In this document: positions 37,340-45,242 of the stretch, in pieces
Position numbering within the stretch: position 1 is the first letter of the stretch
How the letters are laid out: each line of letters starts with the position of its first letter
NCBI RefSeq assembly: GCF_012328925.1
Contig: NZ_JAAXLS010000002.1
Coordinates: forward strand, 186,001 to 250,000
Source: Amycolatopsis acididurans
GTDB taxonomy: Bacteria > Actinomycetota > Actinomycetes > Mycobacteriales > Pseudonocardiaceae
Length of the DNA: 64,000 nt
Direction: 5' to 3'
Notes under the pieces: generated by a model
Databases searched by the model: none
The model's input: the letters and a program-made list of their open reading frames with translations, nothing else
What the model was told of the DNA's origin: nothing
Program-made: the position numbers and the translations under genes

Positions 37340-37911
37340 TGGCGAGTCTCAACCGCCCGGCGCGGCTCAATCGCACACTGCTGGCCCTGTTCGGGCTCGT
37401 CCTGCTCGCCGCGGGCGCGTTCGCGATCACCACGTCGTACGGCTGGCTGCGGGTGCTCGACCGGAACCGCCCGCTGGTACCCGGCACGCACCTGCCACCG
37501 ACCTGGGTCTGGTACGTCGTGACCGCGATCGCGGTCCTGGTGGGGCTGTTGTTCCTGCGCTGGCTGGGCGCGCAGGCGCTGCGGCGGCCGAGGACGGTGA
37601 CCTGGCGCTGGCGCGGCACCGCCGCCACCGGGTCGACGCGGCTGGAGGCGAACGTCGCGACGGAACCGTTCACCGGAGAGGTCGAAGGCTATTCCGGTGT
37701 GCGCGAGGCCTCGGCGACGTTGTCCGGTCCGCAGGACGATCCGACGCTGCTGGTCACCGTCACCGCCGGGCCCGACGCCGATCTGTCGGTGATCCGCGAG
37801 CGGATCACCGAGCAGGGCGTGCCGAGGTTGTGCCAGGCATTGGATCTGGAAGCCCTGCCCACCGTCGTGGAGTTCCGGTTCGCCACCGAGACGGCACCGC
37901 GCGTGCGCTGA
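37339..37911 (+). CDS. AmaP-like alkaline shock response membrane anchor protein
   Basis: A 190-residue protein with two N-terminal helices (TLLALFGLVLLAAGAFAITT and WVWYVVTAIAVLVGLLFLRWLG) joined by a short outer loop with the PLVPGTHLPPTW motif. A cytosolic domain follows with VREASATLSGPQDDPTLLVTVTAG and the helix IRERITEQGVPRLCQAL. Topology and motifs match AmaP, the anchor that holds Asp23 at the membrane in Staphylococcus. Start and previous stop share a base (TGATG). Last gene of the sigma-Asp23 cluster. Confidence 0.88.
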   Translation: MASLNRPARLNRTLLALFGLVLLAAGAFAITTSYGWLRVLDRNRPLVPGTHLPPTWVWYVVTAIAVLVGLLFLRWLGAQALRRPRTVTWRWRGTAATGSTRLEANVATEPFTGEVEGYSGVREASATLSGPQDDPTLLVTVTAGPDADLSVIRERITEQGVPRLCQALDLEALPTVVEFRFATETAPRVR

Positions 37912-37930
37912 CGTCCGCCGCGGCCGTCGC

Positions 37931-37945
37931 CGGGCATGTTGCCCG
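37931..37945. terminator. Weak hairpin between the AmaP-like and HxlR genes
   Basis: CGGGCA-TGT-TGCCCG forms a perfect 6-bp stem with a 3-nt loop in the 81-bp convergent gap. There is no T-run. It could end transcription of the Asp23 cluster, but the stem is short. Confidence 0.35.
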
Positions 37946-37992
37946 AGCCTGGCTGACGGCCGGCGGGCGTCGCCTCGAACACGACGCGATGT

Positions 37993-38364
37993 TCAGGCGG
38001 CGTTCCCGGAATCGTAGGCGATCCGGGACGCGGCGATCGAGCCACGATGCTTCTGCGCCCGGTCCAGCAGCCCGCGCAGTGATTCATACAGTTCGCGCGC
38101 CATGTCGGTGAGTTCGTACTCGACTCTCGGCGGCACGGTCGGGTAGACGGTGCGCACCAGCAGCCCGTCGCGTTCCAGCTTGCGCAGGTTCAGCGTCAGC
38201 ATGCGCCGGCTGATGCCCTCGACCGCGCGCTCCAGTTCGGTGAAGCGGACGGGTCCGTTCGCCGCGGCGACGATGATCCCGATGCTCCATTTACCCGCCA
38301 CGTGGTCGAGCACCTCGACGATCGGGCAGGCCTCGGCCAGCTGTGCGGACACCTCGTCGGACAT
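37993..38364 (-). CDS. HxlR family transcriptional regulator
   Basis: A 123-residue winged-helix regulator. CPIVEVLDHVAGKWSIGIIVAAANGPVRFTELERAVEGISRRMLTLNLRKLERDGLLVRTVYPTVPPRVEYELTD is the complete HxlR domain, starting with the family cysteine (Cys12). HxlR proteins sense aldehydes, electrophiles or drugs and often control a divergent MFS or oxidoreductase gene. Here the divergent MFS gene survives only as a 5' fragment. The ATG at 38364 has GTGGAA upstream; the longer upstream frame is spurious. Confidence 0.92.
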   Translation of the reverse strand: MSDEVSAQLAEACPIVEVLDHVAGKWSIGIIVAAANGPVRFTELERAVEGISRRMLTLNLRKLERDGLLVRTVYPTVPPRVEYELTDMARELYESLRGLLDRAQKHRGSIAASRIAYDSGNAA

Positions 38365-38391
38365 GTGTTCCACGTTACCAGCGATTCCCTC

Positions 38392-38507
38392 TGTTACAGA
38401 TCGTTCCCCATTGAGCTGGACGGTCACATCGATGTTCCCCTGGCACAGCAAAGTGCCTTCTTCCCAGGTCAGAAGCTGGAACAGAAGATGGGAACTGTTA
38501 CAAATCG
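38392..38507. repeat. Pair of direct repeats, likely HxlR operators
   Basis: TGTTACAGATCG (38392-38403) and TGTTACAAATCG (38496-38507) match in 11 of 12 bases, in the same orientation, at either end of the hxlR/MFS divergent gap. One lies near each start codon. TGTTAC is A+T-rich against the local background. These are good candidates for the regulator's binding sites. A reverse GTAACA with flanking ATTCG occurs at 38615-38625, at the edge of the scar. Confidence 0.5.
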
Positions 38508-38527
38508 TGCCCTGAGGGAGGCGCTCG

Positions 38528-38665
38528 ATGTCCCAGACCTTGTCCAGCCGCGGCACCGCACGCGGGCTCGCGCTGGCCGTGCTGTGCGCGCAGACGCTGA
38601 TGATCATCCTCGATGTAACAATTCGTCTATACACCTTCAGTCGCGTCCGCGCGGGCGGTGAGTAG
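38528..38665 (+). pseudogene. MFS drug transporter, 5' fragment
   Basis: A GAGGGAGG ribosome site six bases upstream precedes ATG 38528. The first 32 codons read MSQTLSSRGTARGL, then ALAVLCAQTLMIILDVTI, the first helix and start of motif D1 of DHA2-type multidrug exporters, where VNVALP normally follows. Instead the frame runs RLYTFSRVRAGGE and stops. The remainder of such a transporter, from the motif-A loop onward, is found at 42615-43808. About 50 codons are missing between the parts. The last four matching codons (GAT GTA ACA ATT) use codons rare here, so the junction is close. Confidence 0.8.
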
Positions 38666-38776
38666 TGCTACTCAAGTTTGCCCTAACCGGTTGAGCCTGC
38701 TTGGGCTGCTCCCGTAGTGTCACGACCCGAACACAGGGCGCATGGACATGGTCCGGGCGAGGGGGAGCGGGCGCGC

Positions 38777-39088
38777 ATGGCCGGGTACGAGGTCATCATC
38801 GACAAGATCGCGGCCGCCGGGAAGGCGGCGCAACGGGTCGCGGACGTGATCGGGCCTCTCGACTTCGCGGGAGCGATCCCGGACGGGGACGCTGGGATGC
38901 CCGGAGCCCGGGCGATCGGGAAGCTGGCGTCGGTGAAGCAGAGCTGGGCGGGCAAGGTGAAGCCGATCGCAACCGGGTTCACCGACTACGCGAACGATAT
39001 GACGAGCGCGGCCGAGTTCTATCGCACTTACGAGGACGCCGCCCAGCATGATCTACGGCAGTTCCAGCTGCCGAAAGGGATGAGCTGA
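38777..39088 (+). CDS. Small helical ESX/WXG100-like protein
   Basis: A 103-residue helical protein without signal peptide: MAGYEVIIDKIAAAGKAAQRVADVIGPLDFAGA, VKQSWAGKVKPIATGFTDYANDMTSAAEFYRTYEDAAQHDLRQF. The central turn has a Trp (SWAG) rather than a strict WxG. A YRTYED-x-like Tyr-x3-Asp/Glu near the C-terminus recalls the YxxxD/E secretion signal of type VII substrates. It lies two bases before a DUF1023 hydrolase gene, the usual pairing. Probably a secreted partner or chaperone; assignment to a named family is uncertain. Confidence 0.65.
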   Translation: MAGYEVIIDKIAAAGKAAQRVADVIGPLDFAGAIPDGDAGMPGARAIGKLASVKQSWAGKVKPIATGFTDYANDMTSAAEFYRTYEDAAQHDLRQFQLPKGMS

Positions 39089-39090
39089 GC

Positions 39091-40846
39091 GTGAGTTTCT
39101 GGGGGATGTCCTGGGGCGATGTGACACGGTGGAGTCCGGAGCCGCTGGCCGACCTGGTCGGGGTGCTCAACAACCGCTATAACCAGCTGCTCGGGGGCGC
39201 GGACGAGTTGCGGGCGACCGCGATGCCGGAGGGGCTGGTCCGGGCCCAGTGCTGAGGCGGCGGCGACCCGCGCCACCAAGCTCGCCGACGCGGCCGAGGA
39301 ACTGGCCGCCGAAGGCGCGAGCCTGCGGCGCGCGGCCGGGGACGTATCGGACGCCATCACCGGGGTGTTGCACGGGGTGAAGGAAGTCCAGAGCATGGCC
39401 GCCGCACACGAGTTCTCCATCGGGGAGGACGGCAGCATCACCAGCCACGCGCCGCCCCCGGTGAGCACCGAGCAAGATCCCGATGGCGCGCAGGCGGCAC
39501 GCGACCGGCAGCGGATCGCGGTCGAGCTGCAGGACCGCATCCAGGAGGTGCTGCGCTCCGCCGAGGATGTGGACAACGACTTCTGCGCCGTGCTCGATCG
39601 CATCCTGTCCAACCACGAGATCGACTCCGGCAACGGTCGCACGGACCTCTCCGCTGCGGGCAACTCCGGTGCCGCGCTCGGCGCGCTGAGCATCCCCGCC
39701 CCACCCCCGGCGGGCGCGACCCCGGCAGACAATGCCGCCTGGTGGGCCACCCTGTCCCAGAACCAGAAGAACGTGCTCATCCACGACCACCCAGAACTCG
39801 TCGGCAACCGCGACGGCGTGGAAGCCTCCGCACGCAGCCAGGCCAACCTGGCGATGGTCCCCAAGCTGCGGGCCCAGTTGCAGCAGCGGTACGACACCCT
39901 CGCCGCCCAGGCCAGCGGGAAGGGCGCGGAAGCGCTTCCGGCGATCCTGGAACTGGAGAACATCAAGCACAAGCTCGACTCGCTCGACGCCGTGGACAAG
40001 ATCATGCACCTATCGACTGGTGAGGTGAACCCCGACAAGCAACTGCTGACGTTGGATGTCAGCGGTCACGCCGCGAAGGCCGCCATCGCTAACGGGGACG
40101 TCGATACCGCCCAGCACGTCGCCGTCTTCACCCCCGGCATGAACTCCGCCGTCAACGAAAATATGTCTGGCTACGTGGACGATATGGACGGGATCCGGAC
40201 AGCCGCAGAGAACGATCTCCGTCTGAAGGGTGGCGGTTCGGTCGCCACCGTGACGTGGTTGGGTTACGAGCCGCCAGCTGTCCCGGTTGACGGCAAGATC
40301 TTCGAGGCGGGTAAGAGCATCAACGACCTGGTGGGTGGCGACGCGGCCGTTGACGGTGCGAACAAGCTGGCCCAGTTCGATCAGGGGATCAACGCCTCGC
40401 GGACGAACGAGCCCCATATGACCGCGCTCGGGCATTCCTATGGCTCGCTGACCACCGGCATCGCCTTGCAGCAGAACACCGGGGTGCACGACGCGGTGTT
40501 CTTCGGATCACCCGGCATTACCGACACCCCGAGCTGGTTGCCGGGGAGCGGCAACCCGGTGCAGCACCTCCAGGTCCCCACCGGTCACACCTACGACCTT
40601 GCCGCCAACGGCGACCCCATCGCCAACGACGTACCCATACTGGGACGCTACGGCGACGCCCCGCAAACCCTTGCCGGTGTCACCCAACTCTCTACCGATG
40701 CTGCCATCAGTCCTGACGGACCACTCGCCGCATCGCAGGGACACAGCCAGTACACCACGTCGATCAACGGCATCGACACGACGAGCAAGTACAACATCGC
40801 GGCCGTCGTTGCAGGACAGCCGGACCTCACGATTCCGGCTCGCTAG
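39091..40846 (+). pseudogene. DUF1023-type alpha/beta hydrolase with ESX-like N-terminus, frameshifted
   Basis: A GTG-started frame (VSFWGMSWGDVTRWSPEPL ... ATAMPEG) runs 54 codons and stops. One base over, the reading continues as WSGPSAEAAATRATKLADAAEE and then through to the end at 40846. The shift lies at the GGGG of 39231-39234: with GGG the text would read MPEGWSGPSAEAA, as expected for the family. Repaired length is about 584 residues: helical N-terminus, Pro-rich linker, and a DUF1023 hydrolase domain whose nucleophile is in ALGHSYGSLTTG. Such proteins are often type VII secretion substrates. It may be a true frameshift or a homopolymer base error. Confidence 0.75.
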
Positions 40847-40862
40847 GAAGGGAGTTACGGTC

Positions 40863-41453
40863 ATTCAGCTTCGCACCAGCGCGGTCCTCGCCGTGCTCGT
40901 CGTTATCGCTCTTGCCGTTACCGGATGTAGCGGACGTATTGGGACGGACACCCCCACAACAACCATGAACAGCCAACAGCAACAGCTCAACGAGCTAATG
41001 AGCCGACCGGACATCAACCAGGTCGTCGCTAGTTACACGGACATGCGAGAAAAGTTGGCCCAGCAACTGACGACCGAATTCGGGATAGGTAGCTGGCAAA
41101 ATCTTCATGACGGTCGAGAGTCGGGGTGTGCAAATGAGTTCCCGAATGTCGACCGTTACGATGTCGTCCGTCGTAACCTGGATCGGCTGTCCAGTCGCCA
41201 GACTCTTAGCTCGGAACAGTGGGCTAAGGCCGTGGAAGTGATTTCAAACCTCGCTAACAGCTATGGCTTTACCCGTACAGGTCCGCGCGTGGATAAACCC
41301 CCATCACACTACCTAACGGTTCTTGATCAATACGGCGCTGAGTTGTTTGTGGGAACGGAACAGCAGACAGTCATTTCAGTGACCACGGGCTGCCACCTGA
41401 CTCCGGACGCGAAGACACGCGGTACCACACGGACCTCGACCCCCAGGCAGTGA
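40863..41453 (+). CDS. LppA-like lipoprotein with apparent ATT start
   Basis: A 196-residue exported lipoprotein. The signal QLRTSAVLAVLVVIALAVTGCSG has lipobox AVTG|C. A mature helical domain follows with DMREKLAQQLTTEFGIGSW, ESGCANEFP and TVISVTTGCHL, two cysteines that could pair, as in mycobacterial LppA-family lipoproteins. No ATG, GTG or TTG precedes the signal in frame without running into the hydrolase gene. A strong AAGGGAG lies eight bases before an ATT codon, which is the best start. Base composition is lower in G+C than neighbours. It likely forms a unit with the two preceding genes. Confidence 0.7.
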   Translation: MQLRTSAVLAVLVVIALAVTGCSGRIGTDTPTTTMNSQQQQLNELMSRPDINQVVASYTDMREKLAQQLTTEFGIGSWQNLHDGRESGCANEFPNVDRYDVVRRNLDRLSSRQTLSSEQWAKAVEVISNLANSYGFTRTGPRVDKPPSHYLTVLDQYGAELFVGTEQQTVISVTTGCHLTPDAKTRGTTRTSTPRQ

Positions 41454-41664
41454 TGGCCTCCTGTGTCCACCCACGGCAAGGGATAGCGACTTGTCGTACA
41501 GGCGTTGCAACACGAACGAGCACCCCGGCACGCTCGATGGAAAGGCCAAAATCCCGAGCGTGCACGGGGTGCCCGCGTGCCGCGCGCCGGAAGGAACGGC
41601 CAGCGCGGCAACCGTCACCGCGACGGGTAACCACTGAAACCCCGCCAGGCGACGAAACCTCGAC
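41454..41664. other. Region without a confident gene
   Basis: Between the lipoprotein stop and the capsid-gene stop there are only short minus-strand frames (for example one reading VTVAALAVPSGARHAG). They would sit where a phage head-tail connector follows the capsid gene, but no family pattern is clear and the frames look broken. Probably decayed phage DNA. Confidence 0.4.
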
Positions 41665-42610
41665 CTACAGACCGGTCACGACTACTACCGCGCTCGGTCG
41701 TGTCACACAGAAGATCAACCGCTCCTCGCACCTCACCCGCGTCACGTTTTTGATAAACGCGTCGCCGCCGCGATCAACGTCGATTCGCATGGTGTTGACC
41801 GAATACACCAGGGTGCCTTGCATAAAATTGGCCACGACCGCTGTGCCGGCAGGGATCTGCGACGTTTGCACGACCCGGATGCCCCACAATGTATTCGCCG
41901 AACCGTCCAGCGGATTGACGGCCAAATAACGGTTTTGCGCGTCCTTCGCGCGGCGAATAGCGGACCAGTCTGTCGGGTTCAAAACAACCGCGTCCGGGCT
42001 GGCGAACGCCGGACCGACCCGCAAATCGTTGACGGCCATTTCCAGCGTGTCGAGCGGCGTTTCCGTACCCCGCACCCGCCCCAGGGTGCCGCTGACGTGG
42101 AGCAGCCCGTCCCAGCCGTGTTCACCGCCAGCGGACGCGGCGAGCAGTTCCCGATTCTCAGCGTCAACGAGCCCGCCCTGCAAATCGCTCGTCACCAAAT
42201 TGAGGAAATTCGGGAAGTCCAGAATGGACTCGTCCGACGTTTCGACGTAATGCGCGATCTTGGTGGCGTGCGCGTCGATTTTGTCGTAGGAAATCATCGA
42301 CTGCGGCTTCGGCTCGGCTTCCGCCGTGGCTGCGGCCGACGTGCTGCCATTCGTGCGGTAATACTGAATATAGGCCGGGCCGGTCATGATCGGGATCAGG
42401 TCCAGAATCCGCACCGGTTCCCGCGCGAACGGGACGGGCGGCAAGATCCGTTGAGCCCACGTGGCCGGTGGCGTTCCGGCGATGACGTCCGGTGTGGGGT
42501 CCGTTTTGGTGCCGCGCGGCTGGGTCTTCGCCTCGACGGCGATGGACCGTTTGCTCGTCGCGTGTTCGTGGAGCTGCCGCAGGTCTGCCTCCGCCAGGGA
42601 CGTGATCGAC
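41665..42610 (-). pseudogene. HK97-family phage major capsid protein, 5'-truncated
   Basis: The minus-strand frame reads ITSLAEADLRQLHEH ... REPVRILDLIPIMTGPAYIQYYR, then AVEAKTQP-type acidic segment, IAHYVETSDESILDFPNFLNLV, AVNDLRVGPAFASPDAVVLNPTDWSAIRRAKD, LWGIRVVQTSQIPAGTAVVANF and a C-terminus VTRVRCEERLIFCVTRPSAVVVVTGL. These are the P-domain, spine helix and A-domain landmarks of HK97-fold capsids. The 3' end looks complete. The 5' end runs without a start to about 42610, where MFS transporter sequence begins on the other strand, so the N-terminal part is missing. No portal, protease or terminase is nearby. Confidence 0.8.
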
Positions 42611-42614
42611 GGCG

Positions 42615-43808
42615 GTGATCGGCCGTCGCCGTGTGTTCCTCGCCGGGATCGTCGTGTTCACCGCCGCGTCCGTGCTGTGCGGCGCGGCCTGGAGCCCGCA
42701 GGTGCTGGTCGCCGCTCGCTTCCGGCAGGGCATCGGCGGCGCGGCCTCGTCCGCGGTCGTGCTCGGCATGATCGTGGCCCTGTTCCCCGAACCGGCGGCG
42801 CGCGCCAAGGCGATCGGCGCGTTCAGCTTCGTGCAGGCCGCGGGCGGATCCATCGGCAGCCTCACCGGCGGCGTTCTGACCGCGGCCGCGAGCTGGCACT
42901 GGATCTTCCTGATCAACGTGCCGATCGGCCTCGTCGTGGCCGTGCTCGCGACGCGCGTGCTGGACCGCGACCAGGGCATCGGCCTGCGCGCGGGTGCCGA
43001 CGTGCCCGGTGCGGCGCTGGTCACGGCCGCACTGATGCTCGGCGTGTACACGATCGTCGAGGTGGACGGACACGGCTGGGGCTCGCCGCACACGCTGGGC
43101 CTCGGCGCCGTGGCGGTCGCTCTGCTGGTGGCGTTCCTGCTCCGGCAGGCCAGGGCCGCGACACCCTTGCTGCCACTGCGTGTTTTCACCTCTCGTTCGC
43201 TGTCGGCGGGAAACGCGGTGCAGGCGTTGCTGATCGCGGCGATGTTCGGGTTCCAGTTCCTGATCGTGCTGTACCTGCGGCAGGTGCTCGGATTCTCGGT
43301 CGAGCAGACCGGCTTCGCGATGGTCCCGGTGGCTGTCCTGATCGCGGCGATCTCGCTCGGTGCGTCGGCTCGGGTGACCGGCCGATTCGGCGAACGCGCC
43401 GTGCTGCTCGCCGGGCTCGGCCTGATCACCGTCGGCCTCATGCTGCTGGCCCGCGCCCCGTCCGACGGCCGGTACGTGGCGGATGTGCTGCCCGCGTTGG
43501 CCCTGATGGGGATCGGGTTCGGCCTGGCGATGCCCGCGCTCATGTCGCTGGGCATGCGCGACGCACGACCCGAGGACACCGGACTCGCCTCGGGGTTGTT
43601 CAACACCACACAGCAGGTCGCGGGCGCACTCGGCCTGTCCGTGCTGGGCGTGCTGGCCGCTACCCGCTCCGAGGGCCTCGCCGCGCGGGGTGTCGCGCAG
43701 GCGGAGGCGCTCACGGCGGGTTACCACCTGGCGTTCTGGATCGGCGCGGGACTCGTCGCGGCGAGCGCCGTGCTGGCCGCGGCCACGCTGCGGCCTGCCC
43801 GCCGCTGA
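42615..43808 (+). pseudogene. MFS drug transporter, 3' fragment
   Basis: About 397 codons from VIGRRRVFLAGIVVFTAASVLCG, the cytosolic motif-A loop after helix 2, to the natural C-terminus. Motif C-like GGSIGSLTGGVLTAAASWHWIFLINVPIG is intact and 10-12 helices follow. It lacks helix 1-2 of a DHA2-type exporter; these are partly present as the 38528 fragment next to hxlR. GTG 42615 could start a shortened protein, but the missing N-terminus makes function doubtful. Upstream, GTGATCG occurs twice (42602 and 42615) at the junction with phage sequence. Confidence 0.8.
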
Positions 43809-43903
43809 CCGTCCTCCCGCGGTTCCGGCTGGAAGCGCTTTCCGGCCGGCACCCGGCGTGGCGGCGCGACGCGGCACCGCGTCCGGCGCTACCTTCCCCG
43901 ATC

Positions 43904-44710
43904 GTGCGATCCCATTCCTATGACGACGTTCTCGCCGGGCCGCGCAAGCGGAAGATCCCGGAGGTCGCGGCCGAAGCCGGACTGGTGGTCGAGGAGCCGG
44001 GCAGCGGGTTCTGCGGCGCGGTGGTCCGGCTGGAGTGCGGCAACGTCGTACTCGAGGACCGCCACGGCAAGCACCGCGTGTTCCCGTTGAGCCCGGCGGG
44101 TTTCCTGCTGGACGGCAAACCCGTCACGCTCGTCGCACCCAAAGCCGCGCCGAAGCAGGCTCGCACGATCTCGGCGTCCGGCTCGGTGAAGGTCCAGGGC
44201 CTGCGGGCGCGCACCGCACGCGACTCGCGCATCTGGGTGGAAGGCAAGCACGACGCCGAACTGGTGGAACGCGTGTGGGGCCATGACCTGCGCGTGGAAG
44301 GCGTGGTGGTGGAACCGCTGGACGGGGTCGACGTGCTCGCCGAGCGCATCGAGGAGTTCGGCACCGGACCCGAGCGCAGACTCGGCGTCCTGGTCGACCA
44401 CCTCGTCACGGGGAGCAAGGAGTCCCGGCTCGTGGACGCCATCCGTGACGACCACGTCCTGGTGACGGGCCATCCGTACGTGGACATCTGGCAGGCGGTC
44501 AAGCCCGCCGCCGTCGGCATCCGGCAGTGGCCGGCCGTGCCGCGCGGAACGCCGTGGAAGGAAGGCATCTGCGCGGCGCTGGGCTGGGGCGAGACCTATG
44601 AGGGCTGGCAGCGCGTGCTCGGCGCGGTGAGCAGTTTCCGCGATCTGGAAACACCGCTGATCGGGGCCGTCGAGCAGCTGATCGACTTCGTCACCGTCCC
44701 GGCCGGGTGA
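43904..44710 (+). CDS. DUF3097 family protein
   Basis: A 268-residue cytosolic protein. VRSHSYDDVLAGPRKRKIPEVAAEAGLVVE is the family N-terminus; RIWVEGKHDAELVERVWGHDLRVEGVVVE, LDGVD and LGVLVDHLVTGSKE have Toprim-like acidic motifs (Glu, then Asp-x-Asp-like). The DUF3097 family is conserved in actinomycetes and lies beside NfeD and SPFH genes in mycobacteria too (Rv1486c-Rv1488), as here. Biochemical function is unknown; a nuclease or phosphatase of Toprim type is possible. GTG start; an apparent fusion with the transporter frame upstream is not real. Confidence 0.88.
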   Translation: MRSHSYDDVLAGPRKRKIPEVAAEAGLVVEEPGSGFCGAVVRLECGNVVLEDRHGKHRVFPLSPAGFLLDGKPVTLVAPKAAPKQARTISASGSVKVQGLRARTARDSRIWVEGKHDAELVERVWGHDLRVEGVVVEPLDGVDVLAERIEEFGTGPERRLGVLVDHLVTGSKESRLVDAIRDDHVLVTGHPYVDIWQAVKPAAVGIRQWPAVPRGTPWKEGICAALGWGETYEGWQRVLGAVSSFRDLETPLIGAVEQLIDFVTVPAG

Positions 44711-44782
44711 GCGTAGGTCACGCGAAGGTCACGTCGCGTGGTTCGCTGGCTGTGCACGGTCACGATCTGCCACGATAGCCGC

Positions 44783-45214
44783 ATGACACCGGCGCTGATC
44801 TGGCTGATCGCGGGCATCGTGCTGATAATGGCCGAAGTGGTCTCCGGCGACTTCGTCCTGGTGATGCTCGGGATCGGCGCGCTGTTCGGCGCGGGGTCGG
44901 CGGCGATCAGCGGTAACGCGATCATCGACGTGATCGTGTTCGCGGTGGCCTCGGCCGGCCTGATCTGGCTGGCGCGGCCGGCGCTGAAAAAGCGCTTTCT
45001 GCACGGCCCCAACATCAAGACCGGTATCGAGTCCCTGATCGGCGCCCGCGGCGTCACGGTGTCTACTGTGGACGGCGACGGGGGCCGGATCAAGCTCGCC
45101 GGTGACATCTGGTCCGCGCGCAGCCACGTCGACGGTGAGCGGATCGAACCCGGCACGAAGGTGACCGTGGTAGAGATATCCGGCGCCACGGCCGTGGTAT
45201 CGCCGGAGCCATAA
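44783..45214 (+). CDS. NfeD family protein
   Basis: A 143-residue membrane protein. Two or three N-terminal helices (LIWLIAGIVLIMAEVVSGDF, LVMLGIGALFGAGSAAI, IIDVIVFAVASAGLIWLA) precede a C-terminal OB-fold domain (SLIGARGVTVSTVDGDGGRIKLAGDIWSARS ... VTVVEISGATAVV). NfeD proteins work with SPFH/stomatin partners, and the SPFH gene follows at 29 bp. The ATG at 44783 is the start. Expected role: membrane microdomain organisation or quality control. Confidence 0.93.
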   Translation: MTPALIWLIAGIVLIMAEVVSGDFVLVMLGIGALFGAGSAAISGNAIIDVIVFAVASAGLIWLARPALKKRFLHGPNIKTGIESLIGARGVTVSTVDGDGGRIKLAGDIWSARSHVDGERIEPGTKVTVVEISGATAVVSPEP

Positions 45215-45242
45215 CACAACAATCTGCACAACGGGAGAGATC

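Noticed and set aside
41371..41634. Minus-strand frames next to the capsid gene as a phage connector protein
   Set aside because: No recognisable motif, and the two candidate frames each look sensible over only part of their length; too weak to call.
42461..44710. A single 749-codon plus-strand frame spanning the transporter fragment and DUF3097
   Set aside because: The first two thirds are Arg/Gly/Ala-rich shadow text of the MFS fragment, which is read in another frame; only the last 268 codons match a family (DUF3097), starting at GTG 43904.
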